A stretch of DNA of 64,000 bases from Halobacteriovorax sp. GTDB taxonomy: Bacteria > Bdellovibrionota > Bacteriovoracia > Bacteriovoracales > Bacteriovoracaceae. Position numbers and translations under genes: made by a program. Below the pieces are notes generated by a model. It was not told the origin of the DNA. It saw nothing but the letters and a program-made list of their open reading frames with translations, and made no database searches. Below, piece by piece: positions 7,931 to 16,880 of the stretch. The stretch covers positions 212,955 to 276,954 of the forward strand of contig PBIO01000030.1 of NCBI GenBank assembly GCA_002720865.1, read 5' to 3'. Positions within the stretch are counted from its first letter, which is position 1. Each line of letters begins with the position of its first letter.

Positions 7931-8704
7931 CTAGAATCGTCGCTTTCGGGTAAAAGTGGCACTAATTGCTAGCATCAGCCCCATTAGCAGTGAGACCATA
8001 AAAGATCCGCCACCAGGGCCTCCTCCATTAGAGTCAGAGCCAATAAAACTCACCGAACCACAAGTTGAATACTCTTCGGTCGTGGTGGAAGTTGCCAAGG
8101 GAGAAACATAGCCAATCGACTGTCTATGCAGAGTTTCGTCGATAACTGAATTAGCTCCTTGAACATCATCCCACTGAAGAGTACTAATATTACTAGCAAA
8201 TGCTCCCATGATGGCAGGTTGAAAAGAGTGATCTAATCCAAGCGTATGCCCCATTTCATGAAGAATTGTTTTATCAAGTAATCCATTTTCATTATTTCTT
8301 AATGAAGACATATTCCCGTTGAGTATAATTTCAGTACGAGTCATATGAGTCCCGCTATTATACCTAATGGTTATGGCCAATGTTTGATCTGGATCATAAC
8401 CTGTCTCAGCACCAAAATTATCTGACCACCTGATATAATTCCCAGAGAAAACATCTGTAACAATCCATCCTGAGTTGAAGCTCCATAAATCTCGGCCGAC
8501 TGCTCCTTCCCATGCATTTTCCGCGCTTCCAACTATTTGGGCCAGCTCCGGTCCGTCGTTAGGGTCAGTAACAAACTTACTCATCCCTAGTGGCAGTGAA
8601 GCCCAATAGAAACCATTATTAAAATCAACAGTGAATTGATAAGCGTGTGCGCAGGGAATGATTGTAAAAACCAAAATCACAAGCTTGAAGAAAAATTTCT
8701 TCAA
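7931..8704 (-). CDS. Secreted matrixin-like zinc metalloprotease with C-terminal sorting-like tail
   Basis: This is a predicted extracytoplasmic protease of 257 residues. It has a signal peptide (MKKFFFKLVILVFTIIPCAHA, cleavage near residue 20). A catalytic zinc site HEMGHTLGLDH gives His149, Glu150, His153 and His159, followed by a Met-turn candidate in AIMGAF. This is the HExxHxxGxxH signature of metzincins, matrixin subgroup. The C-terminus reads Gly-rich linker (GGGPGGGS), a hydrophobic helix (FMVSLLMGLMLAISATF) and RKRRF. That is the tripartite layout of GlyGly-CTERM/MYXO-CTERM-type sorting signals. The gene is 32 bp downstream of the small secreted protein and is presumably driven by the sigma-54 promoter at 9198-9214. 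Substrate unknown; an attack on prey or an envelope-processing role is conjecture. Confidence 0.9.
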   Translation of the reverse strand: MKKFFFKLVILVFTIIPCAHAYQFTVDFNNGFYWASLPLGMSKFVTDPNDGPELAQIVGSAENAWEGAVGRDLWSFNSGWIVTDVFSGNYIRWSDNFGAETGYDPDQTLAITIRYNSGTHMTRTEIILNGNMSSLRNNENGLLDKTILHEMGHTLGLDHSFQPAIMGAFASNISTLQWDDVQGANSVIDETLHRQSIGYVSPLATSTTTEEYSTCGSVSFIGSDSNGGGPGGGSFMVSLLMGLMLAISATFTRKRRF

Positions 8705-8736
8705 AAAAACATCCTTGTCTCTTAAGAGCTACCTTC

Positions 8737-9141
8737 CTAGTGGCTCTCTGGCTCGTCTTGCCCCAGTCTCTTAGCGGAGCAAATATAATTCTCTCTCATC
8801 TCAACCTCATACTGATTTCCTTCCTGGAATTTAGTTGGGCCGTTTCTGAGAGTTTGAATCGTAACATTTTGATCGACGTCACCTCTAACGGTTTCATCAT
8901 TTTTAAAATAAACTTGAACTTTTGACAGGTGGCCAATTGCACCTTTTGAGAAAAAAGGAGCCTCGGATTTTTCAACTTTCGTTACAGTTCCTAAGAACTT
9001 TTTCGGGCATTTAACGTTTAACTTCATCATCGCTAGAGCGGTGCCCGAGTAAAGCGTACACAATACAACAAGAGAGAGAGAGAATTTTGATGTAAATCGT
9101 TCGCTTTGAAAGTGCTTCGTCCTAAAGGCTCCTTTCATCAT
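8737..9141 (-). CDS. Small secreted protein, first gene behind a sigma-54 promoter
   Basis: I do not recognise the family. The 134-residue product starts at tandem ATG codons (9141/9138) with AAGGA five bases upstream. It has an extended signal peptide, with basic residues to about 20, a hydrophobic core SLSLVVLCTLYSG, and cleavage after ALA near 37. The mature part of about 97 residues has two cysteines (VKCPKKF and YICSAK) that could form a disulfide. It also has beta-strand-like segments such as FLGTVTKVEKS and SKVQVYF. It resembles small OB-like or NTR-like secreted domains only in outline. It is the leading gene of the operon that continues into the metalloprotease. Confidence 0.75.
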   Translation of the reverse strand: MMKGAFRTKHFQSERFTSKFSLSLVVLCTLYSGTALAMMKLNVKCPKKFLGTVTKVEKSEAPFFSKGAIGHLSKVQVYFKNDETVRGDVDQNVTIQTLRNGPTKFQEGNQYEVEMRENYICSAKRLGQDEPESH

Positions 9142-9157
9142 AATCGTCCTTGATCAT
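9122..9157 (-). CDS. Possible leader peptide (11 codons) overlapping the start of the secreted-protein gene
   Basis: The sequence AAGGAGG, the strongest ribosome-binding site in this region, lies five bases before an ATG at 9157. The reading frame encodes MIKDDYDERSL and stops at 9122, inside the first codons of the secreted-protein gene but in another frame. The main gene has its own weaker AAGGA inside this small frame. This could be a translated leader that couples to or attenuates the downstream gene, or an accidental frame. Confidence 0.35.
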   Translation of the reverse strand: MIKDDYDERSL

Positions 9158-9197
9158 TTCAGCCTCCTTCCATGGTGGCTACTTACCTATTTATTAT

Positions 9198-9214
9198 TGC
9201 AGATTTTGTGCCAA
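9198..9214 (-). promoter_or_regulatory. Sigma-54 (-24/-12) promoter
   Basis: On the minus strand the sequence is TTGGCACAAAATCTGCA. The -24 element TGGCAC is perfect and the -12 GC is spaced exactly as in the TGGCACG-N4-TTGC consensus, with only one T replaced by C in the -12 block. The predicted start of transcription is near 9187, leaving about 45 bases of leader before the secreted-protein gene. A sigma-54 activator gene lies at 1-957, but a link between the two is not shown. Confidence 0.7.
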
Positions 9215-9248
9215 CTTTCGCCTGGGCATAAGTAGCCGATACCTGCTT

Positions 9249-9289
9249 CTAGTGGGGCTTAAGGGCTCCTCCCTAGTGGAGCCAAAGGG
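9249..9289. repeat. Tandem direct repeats upstream of the sigma-54 promoter (candidate activator sites)
   Basis: CTAGTGGGGCTTAAGGG (9249-9265) and CTAGTGGAGCCAAAGGG (9273-9289) match at 14 of 17 positions and are spaced 24 bp start to start. They lie roughly 60-100 bp upstream of the predicted start of transcription, where bacterial enhancer-binding proteins usually bind. A hairpin-forming GGCTCC/GGAGCC pair (9264-9269 and 9278-9283) overlaps them. The rest of 9142-9400 shows no convincing gene. Confidence 0.5.
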
Positions 9290-9400
9290 TCCGTTTTTCA
9301 CTAATATTCAGACCTTATCTGGTGACAAAGGGACACGAGATTTTGACTCCTAAATCCATGTTTAGAAATGTGAATTCCTTAACTTTCCTTACGGAAATAA

Positions 9401-10093
9401 TTACGAATCGTTACCGGATAATAATTTAGTAGAACTCTCAAGTGTCTTTGGAATTATACTTGAGTTACTTCTTTCTATGCAGTTTTGGAGGTCACTTCTG
9501 GTGTCAATATCTGACCACTGATTCAAAACTTTGACTTTCAGACCTAATTGCTCACATTTAGCAACAAGGGAATCAAAGACTCCGTCATTCTCTTTCATTT
9601 CCTTATAAAAAGAAAAAATCTCATCGTTCTTTGCTTTAGAGCCTAAATAATAAAAGCCTCCATCATTATCAGGTCCAACAAAAACATCAGCTTCATCGAT
9701 CTTTTGTTTTTTAATATGTGAAAATGGAAAATCAGGAATGTCAGTTCCCGTAAGGTGAACAAAGGTTTCTCCACTATCTTTGAAGCGCACATCCTCAAAA
9801 ATATCAGCCAGTCTTTCAAAGAAAGGTTTCTCTTTTTGAAAACTGAATTCGTAATCTACGATATGACATTTTAAAAACATATGCCTGAAGTATTCTTCCG
9901 TTTGCTTGATGGCCGGAGCACCATGAAAATAGAGATAAGCTTTTGCCGTATGTTTTTTGTAATTTAAAAAGAAGTCATTAATAAAAGAATCATAAAGCTC
10001 ATAAGCAGCTTCTTCTCCAACTTCACTGGCCAGGCGAGTTTTTGAGTAACCCTCGACTGGTCTTTTACCTATAACTGCAAAAACTTGTTTCAT
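9401..10093 (-). CDS. DUF2064 / TIGR04282-type nucleotide-sugar transferase-like protein
   Basis: The product has 230 residues. Members of this family have a GT-A-like fold and often accompany radical-SAM enzymes; some take part in arsenosugar synthesis. The N-terminal IGKRPVEGYSKTRLA (residues about 8-22) corresponds to the nucleotide-binding loop (usual form KxPxxGxVKTRL). TGTDIPDF near 114-121 and FVGPDNDGGFYYLG near 139-152 match the family's acidic metal-binding motifs. There is no signal peptide, so it is cytoplasmic. No radical-SAM partner or arsenic gene is visible here, so the substrate is open. It lies downstream of groEL but is separated from it by a strong terminator, so it probably has its own promoter. 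Confidence 0.8.
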   Translation of the reverse strand: MKQVFAVIGKRPVEGYSKTRLASEVGEEAAYELYDSFINDFFLNYKKHTAKAYLYFHGAPAIKQTEEYFRHMFLKCHIVDYEFSFQKEKPFFERLADIFEDVRFKDSGETFVHLTGTDIPDFPFSHIKKQKIDEADVFVGPDNDGGFYYLGSKAKNDEIFSFYKEMKENDGVFDSLVAKCEQLGLKVKVLNQWSDIDTRSDLQNCIERSNSSIIPKTLESSTKLLSGNDS

Positions 10094-10120
10094 GGTTTTA
10101 TTCTATCAGGAAATGAGCAT

Positions 10121-10147
10121 AAAAAAAGGACCTCCGAAGAGGTCCTT
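10121..10147 (-). terminator. Rho-independent terminator of groESL
   Basis: A perfect 9-bp stem (AAGGACCTC/GAGGTCCTT with a TTCG tetraloop on the minus strand) is followed by a run of seven T. It lies 33 bp after the groEL stop. Confidence 0.92.
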
Positions 10148-10179
10148 ATTATCTTTCTTAATTAATCAGATCAGCTGAA

Positions 10180-12143
<1,964 letters not shown>

Positions 12144-12194
12144 ATTTCCTCCGTTTAAGCAGAAATGCTGCGATAGTTCATAACTTTAGTTTTA

Positions 12195-12234
12195 ATTGTC
12201 TGAGACAATGTAATAGCGACTAGATAAGTGTCAA
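12195..12234 (-). promoter_or_regulatory. groESL promoter with overlapping palindrome
   Basis: On the minus strand a perfect -35 TTGACA (12229-12234) is followed after 16 bp by TACATT (12207-12212), predicting a start of transcription near 12200. A perfect palindrome, ATTGTC-TGA-GACAAT (12195-12209), covers the -10 and start region, where a repressor would block transcription. It is not the CIRCE element (TTAGCACTC-N9-GAGTGCTAA) bound by HrcA. A second inverted repeat, ATAAGTG/CACTTAT (12224-12244), overlaps the -35. Confidence 0.6.
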
Positions 12235-12270
12235 GGGCACTTATTTTAATTTTTTTCTAACCTGCTGAAA

Positions 12271-14964
12271 TTACTTCAGGTCAAACCAGTTAACCCCAAT
12301 TCCCATATCTACTTTTAGGGGAACCTTGAGCTTAACTACGTTTTCCATCTCTTCGACCACTAACTTCTTCATGGCCGCTAGCTCGTCTTCAGGTACTTCG
12401 AAAATAAGCTCATCGTGAACCTGAAGAAGCATTTTGGATTTAAGACCTTGCTCGGTCATCTTTGAGTCGATCTCTAGCATAGCCAATTTCAAAATATCAG
12501 CGGCGGTACCTTGGATTGGAGAATTCACGGCCATTCTCTCTGCCATGGCCTTGATGGTTCTATTCTTAGAATGAATATCTGGTAAAAATCTTTTTCTTCC
12601 GTTCATTGTGATGGCGTAACCCGTTTCTTCGCATAACTCCTTAAGCGAGTCTAGATAAGCCTTAACACTCGAAAACTTTTGAAAATAATTTGTAATATAG
12701 TCCTTGGCTTCTTTTCTACTGATTCGAAGAGCTTTAGCCAGACCAAAACTTGATTGACCATACATCAGTCCAAAGTTTACTGCTTTTGCTTTTGATCTTT
12801 CATCAGAAGTTACTTCTTCAAGTGGCAGGTTCATCACTTCAGAAGCTGTTTGACTATGAATATCGGCTCCACTGTTGAACGCCTCAACCATAGTTTCATC
12901 TTCTGAAAAATGCGCCAGTAACCTAAGCTCTACTTGCGAGTAATCACAAGCCATTAATACATTACCTGGTGAAGCGATAAAACCTTTTCTGATTTTGCGT
13001 CCCATTTCAGTTCTAATTGGAATATTTTGCAAGTTAGGATTATTAGACGCAAGTCTTCCGGTTGCTGCCACATGCTGATCAAATGTTGTATGCAGCCTTC
13101 CCGTTTTTGGGTGAATAAGTAGAGGAAGAGCTTTTACATAAGTTGACTGTAGCTTACTTAATTCACGATATTTTAAGATTAAGGCTGGCACAGGACTTAA
13201 ATCTTTAGATACTAGCTCATCTAAAACTTCGGCGTCAGTTGAATATCCTGTTTTTGTTTTCTTTACGACCGGCAGTTCTAATTTTTCAAATAAAAGCGCA
13301 CCGACCTGTTTTGGCGAATTCAGATTAACTGGCTCACCATCACAAAAGGTTGAGATTTCATTTTCAATTTCAACTAGGCTCTTTGCTAATTCTTCTTCCA
13401 TTTCTGCGAAGAAGTCTTGATTTATATTAATCCCCTCAAACTCCATTCTATTTAAAACATCAAAAACCTTATCATCCATTTCATAATAGATTTCTTCTAA
13501 CTCTTTTGCTTTTAATTCTTCTTTAAAAACATTTGCTAAGGCAAGAATACTAGAAGCACGCTCTCCAACAATTTTTCGCCTTTCTTCTGGTTCAAGTTCA
13601 GTTAGGTATGGGTCTTTTTTACTTAATTCAACAAGTTCGTAATCGAGATATTCTTTTACTATGCTTACAAACTTGTGATTAGAGCCCGCGTCTAAAACAT
13701 AATGAGCCTGTATCACATCAAAGTGAGGGGCACTATACTTAATTCCTTCTCTTAAACAAAAAGATAAATCTTTTTTAACATGCTCTGAACAAAGCTCTAC
13801 CGTCTCACTAGAAAAAGTATGCTTATAAAGTTCATTTAGTTCTGTCTTTTTCAAACTTGACGTTGGAATATAAAAAGCTTTATCAGCCTCAATGGAAACA
13901 CCAATGGCCACAAGTTCTTTTTCTAAAAAGTCATCACTATTATATTCCGTATGAAAGGCAATAGCTGACGCTGCTTCAATTTCAGCAACCAGCTCCTTAA
14001 AGTTAGAACTATTAATTTCAACCGTTTCAATTTCATCTTGCTTTGACTGCTCTTTATAACCGGCCCACTCTTGAGCCTTATCAGTCATTCTCGCTTCTTC
14101 AACACCTTTTCTAATATCCTCTAGTTTCTTAATGGCTGATTTAAATCCTAGATCCTTTAGCCAGCTAATTAAGTCATCTGTGGGATAAAAACTAAACTCC
14201 GTTGAGTTTGGATCTTTCCCTAGATCAAAGTCTGTTACGATTTTTGTTAGAGACTTTGAAAGGAGGGCATCTTCAACATGGTTTTCAAAAGCATTTGTTA
14301 ATTTTTTTCCTTTAAAAGTATCTTTGGCTTCTATACAAGCTTCCAGAGTCTTATGTTCCTCTAAGAGTTTTGCCGCTCCTTTTGCACCAATTCCTTTCAT
14401 TCCAGGAATATTATCCGAGGAGTCACCGACTATTGAAAGATAGTCCACGATTTGCTCAGGCCAAACTCCCATCTTATCAAAGACTCCCTGGCGATCGTAC
14501 TTCACATCCTTCATCGTATCTAAGATAAATACATTATCACCTACGAACTGCATGAGGTCTTTATCACCAGAAGCAATAAGAACTTCATCGAAGTGGTCTT
14601 TCCATTGAGTCGCTGCCGCTCCCATAATATCGTCAGCTTCATACTCTTCACTTTCAATCCAAGAAAGTTCTAGTTTTTCAATTAAGGTTTGAATTAAAGC
14701 GAATTGTGGAATTAAGTCTTCCGGTGGCGGTGGACGGTGAGCTTTGTACTCATTATAAATTTCATTTCTAAATGAACCACCTGATGTATCCTTTGCAACT
14801 AAAACGTGGGTTGGCCTATAGGAAGAAAATAACTTCATCAGCATACTTAAAACACCATGGACTGCATTGATGGGGGTCCCATCTGGAGAATGCAAAGTTC
14901 GAATGGCGTAAAAAGCTCTAAAAATAAAGTTACTGACATCTACAATAATGAGACGTTTTTTCAT
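12271..14964 (-). CDS. polA: DNA polymerase I, with degenerate proofreading domain
   Basis: Pol I fills gaps and removes RNA primers during replication and repair. At 897 residues it keeps the full three-domain length. Residues 1-290 are the 5' nuclease (FRAFYAIRTL, ASGDKDLMQ, GDSSDNIPGMKGIGAKGA). Residues about 310-500 are the 3'-5' exonuclease-like domain. The remainder is the polymerase, with motif A DYSQVELRLLAHFSED, motif B RSKAKAVNFGLMYG and motif C LLQVHDELIFEVP. In the exonuclease domain the DTE metal motif is replaced by HTE (AFHTEYNS), and the later YxxxD motif is not recognisable. Polymerase and 5' nuclease look active; proofreading probably is not. It lies 40 bp downstream of the RDD gene. 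Confidence 0.97.
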   Translation of the reverse strand: MKKRLIIVDVSNFIFRAFYAIRTLHSPDGTPINAVHGVLSMLMKLFSSYRPTHVLVAKDTSGGSFRNEIYNEYKAHRPPPPEDLIPQFALIQTLIEKLELSWIESEEYEADDIMGAAATQWKDHFDEVLIASGDKDLMQFVGDNVFILDTMKDVKYDRQGVFDKMGVWPEQIVDYLSIVGDSSDNIPGMKGIGAKGAAKLLEEHKTLEACIEAKDTFKGKKLTNAFENHVEDALLSKSLTKIVTDFDLGKDPNSTEFSFYPTDDLISWLKDLGFKSAIKKLEDIRKGVEEARMTDKAQEWAGYKEQSKQDEIETVEINSSNFKELVAEIEAASAIAFHTEYNSDDFLEKELVAIGVSIEADKAFYIPTSSLKKTELNELYKHTFSSETVELCSEHVKKDLSFCLREGIKYSAPHFDVIQAHYVLDAGSNHKFVSIVKEYLDYELVELSKKDPYLTELEPEERRKIVGERASSILALANVFKEELKAKELEEIYYEMDDKVFDVLNRMEFEGININQDFFAEMEEELAKSLVEIENEISTFCDGEPVNLNSPKQVGALLFEKLELPVVKKTKTGYSTDAEVLDELVSKDLSPVPALILKYRELSKLQSTYVKALPLLIHPKTGRLHTTFDQHVAATGRLASNNPNLQNIPIRTEMGRKIRKGFIASPGNVLMACDYSQVELRLLAHFSEDETMVEAFNSGADIHSQTASEVMNLPLEEVTSDERSKAKAVNFGLMYGQSSFGLAKALRISRKEAKDYITNYFQKFSSVKAYLDSLKELCEETGYAITMNGRKRFLPDIHSKNRTIKAMAERMAVNSPIQGTAADILKLAMLEIDSKMTEQGLKSKMLLQVHDELIFEVPEDELAAMKKLVVEEMENVVKLKVPLKVDMGIGVNWFDLK

Positions 14965-15004
14965 TGAGACCTCTGGTGAGAAAAATTTGGACTAAGCTAT
15001 CACT

Positions 15005-15511
15005 TTAGTGACTAGCTTGACTACCAGTGCCCTCAAACCAGGAGGATTTTCGATTTTTAATTGCCACATGGCTTCCATCATTGGCCATAACAGAAGTATC
15101 TGCCATTACATCACCTAAGCGGTGCCCGCTATCTAACTTATAAAGAAGATAAACTTCTAAAATTAGAAGAGGAATGCCGACGATAAAAGAAAAGATCCAT
15201 CCCCAGATTGGCACAACGGCGAACACAAGTGGAATTAAGATCGGCAAGTTTCTTATGACTGACTGCTTAAGAGTACAAGGCTTTCCATCCTCGAGGGAGA
15301 TTACGGCAAAGCCCATAAACTTCTTCCCCACCGACTGCCCATTTTGTAATGAATCAGCAATGGCCATATAGGCCGCTGAAAGCATTAAGCCTAAAGGATA
15401 AAAAAATACTGAGAGCAAAAGAACTATAAAGAGATCAATACCTTTCGCCATTAACCTGCTTAATCTTGCAGCGTTAATCGATCTTTTTAAAAGATACTTT
15501 CGGTTACTCAT
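15005..15511 (-). CDS. RDD-family integral membrane protein
   Basis: The 168-residue protein matches the RDD family: Arg in AARLSRLMAKGIDLFIVLLL (about 14-33) with the conserved Asp in GIDLF. The second block is QNGQSVGKKFMGFAVISLEDGKP (about 58-80), and the third region is YKLDSGHRLGDVMADTSV near the end. About three membrane helices are visible (about 27-50, 88-105, 105-125). RDD proteins are often of unknown role, and some move ions or help envelope homeostasis. It is transcribed toward polA, 40 bp ahead of it, and may share its message. The C-terminal tail is hydrophilic. Confidence 0.85.
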   Translation of the reverse strand: MSNRKYLLKRSINAARLSRLMAKGIDLFIVLLLSVFFYPLGLMLSAAYMAIADSLQNGQSVGKKFMGFAVISLEDGKPCTLKQSVIRNLPILIPLVFAVVPIWGWIFSFIVGIPLLILEVYLLYKLDSGHRLGDVMADTSVMANDGSHVAIKNRKSSWFEGTGSQASH

Positions 15512-15693
15512 CTATTCTCCGACTCTCGTCTTTGGTTTATTTCGATTGTATCTCATTGAATTTTTATAGAACACAAGGATTATTTTTCCATCCTGCGAAA
15601 AACTCACCGTGTCATGATCAAGTATCCTTAGTATGTACATAAAGTTGGCAATGAGTTACATATTTAATTCTGTATTTAAGTTAAGGAGAAAAT

Positions 15694-16014
15694 ATGGGTG
15701 CAGTAGGAAAAGTTGACCAAAGTAATTTCGATCAAGATGTACTTAAATCTGACAAGCTTGTTCTTGTTGATTTCTGGGCAGAGTGGTGTGGACCATGTCG
15801 TCAACTCGCTCCAATATTAGATGAAGTAGCAGGTGAGTCTGAGGCCGTTAATATTGTTAAAATCAATGTTGATGACAATGGGGACATTGCTCAGAAATAT
15901 GGAATTCGTGGAATTCCAACCATGATCTTTTTTAAGAACGGTGAAATTGCTAAAACTCTTGTTGGTGTTTCAAGTAAAGAAGAGATTAAAAAGTTAGTTG
16001 AAGAATTAGGTTAA
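15694..16014 (+). CDS. trxA: Thioredoxin
   Basis: The 106-residue product is a standard single-domain thioredoxin that reduces disulfides in cytoplasmic proteins. The active site FWAEWCGPCRQLAP (about 27-40) has the canonical WCGPC. The cis-proline loop RGIPTMIFFKNGE is at about 73-85. There is no signal peptide. The ATG is preceded by AAGGAG seven bases upstream. It is a single-gene unit: the upstream RDD gene is divergent, and a hairpin follows at 16029-16061. Confidence 0.98.
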   Translation: MGAVGKVDQSNFDQDVLKSDKLVLVDFWAEWCGPCRQLAPILDEVAGESEAVNIVKINVDDNGDIAQKYGIRGIPTMIFFKNGEIAKTLVGVSSKEEIKKLVEELG

Positions 16015-16028
16015 TTACAACTAAACAA

Positions 16029-16061
16029 TAGGGGCAGAATTTTTTATCTCAACTGCCCCTA
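16029..16061. terminator. Hairpin after trxA without a T-run
   Basis: TAGGGGCAG and CTGCCCCTA form a perfect 9-bp stem around a 15-base, T-rich loop. No T-run follows on either strand, so it is a weak candidate for an intrinsic terminator. It may instead protect the trxA message end or act with Rho. Confidence 0.5.
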
Positions 16062-16203
16062 CCTCATACTCAATTACTCTATTAAAATTCTAGGAAATTC
16101 TTTCCAGACGAAAAATTAATCTGTTAGGCGCTCCTTTGCGGTACAATATTACTATAAGTAATAGAAATGACAGACCACTCGTTTCAACAGGAGAGAAGGA
16201 ACA

Positions 16204-16878
16204 ATGGAAACCCAAGCAGTTGAACAAGCCACAGGATTAATGGCATCAATAAATGGCCTCGCTGAATTTATTCAAAGCGGAGGTGTCTTCATGTGGGTCA
16301 TCGTGATCATCTGGGCCTTCGGAATTGCTATTAGTTTAGAAAGATTTTCGAAGCTATTTTTTAAATTAGATGTTGATGGTGCTTCATTCATGAATGAACT
16401 ACAAAGATATATTTTATCTAACGATATTCAAGGTGCAATTCGCGTTTGCTCTGGATCGGTCGCCGCTCTTCCTAGAGTTCTCAAAAGTGGACTTAAAAGA
16501 AGTACTCAACAACCAGAACAAATTCAAAATGCAATAGATGCAACAGCATTAGAAGTAATTCCAAAGGTTGAATTAAGATTAAACTACTTACAGCTTGTAG
16601 CGAATATCTCTACTCTTTTTGGTCTTCTTGGAACCATACAAGGTCTAATCCAATCTTTCGGAGCTGTTGCTGCAGCTGATCCTGCTCAAAAAGCAGAACT
16701 CCTGGCCCAAGGTATTTCTAAAGCGATGAATACAACTTTCTTAGGTCTACTTGCCGCAATATCAATTATGATGCTTCATACTTTCCTATCTTCAAAGTCT
16801 GAAAAAATCATAAATGAGATCGATGAGTTTTCAGTGAAGCTTCTTGATATGTTAGGAACAAAAAAAGCTGAGGACTAA
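16204..16878 (+). CDS. TolQ/ExbB/MotA-family proton channel, AglR-like
   Basis: This is an inner-membrane proton-channel subunit of 224 residues. Three membrane segments are seen: FMWVIVIIWAFGIAISLERF (about 28-48), LVANISTLFGLLGTIQGLIQSF (about 138-160) and MNTTFLGLLAAISIMMLHTFL (about 178-199). The GLLGTIQGLIQSF helix is the family signature. It overlaps the layout of TolQ, ExbB and AglR alike. I favour AglR-like because two TolR-type genes follow and Glt-like genes face it, as in the Myxococcus gliding motor. GGAG lies upstream of the ATG. A 15-bp palindrome (ATTACT-ATA-AGTAAT, 16148-16162) sits just after a TACAAT box at 16142-16147. Confidence 0.88.
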   Translation: METQAVEQATGLMASINGLAEFIQSGGVFMWVIVIIWAFGIAISLERFSKLFFKLDVDGASFMNELQRYILSNDIQGAIRVCSGSVAALPRVLKSGLKRSTQQPEQIQNAIDATALEVIPKVELRLNYLQLVANISTLFGLLGTIQGLIQSFGAVAAADPAQKAELLAQGISKAMNTTFLGLLAAISIMMLHTFLSSKSEKIINEIDEFSVKLLDMLGTKKAED

Positions 16879-16880
16879 AG

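Noticed and set aside
7966..7985. TGGCAC...TTGC-like sequence inside the metalloprotease gene as a second sigma-54 promoter
   Set aside because: The spacing between the GG and GC is two bases too short and it points away from the neighbouring genes.
9150..9353. Plus-strand open frame of 67 codons between the secreted-protein gene and the DUF2064 gene
   Set aside because: It lies antisense across the sigma-54 promoter and repeats, has no ribosome-binding site, and its composition (many Cys/Gly/Arg) does not resemble a local protein.
12224..12244. Inverted repeat ATAAGTG/CACTTAT as a polA terminator
   Set aside because: No suitable T-run follows on the minus strand, and it overlaps the groESL -35, so a promoter-related role is more likely.
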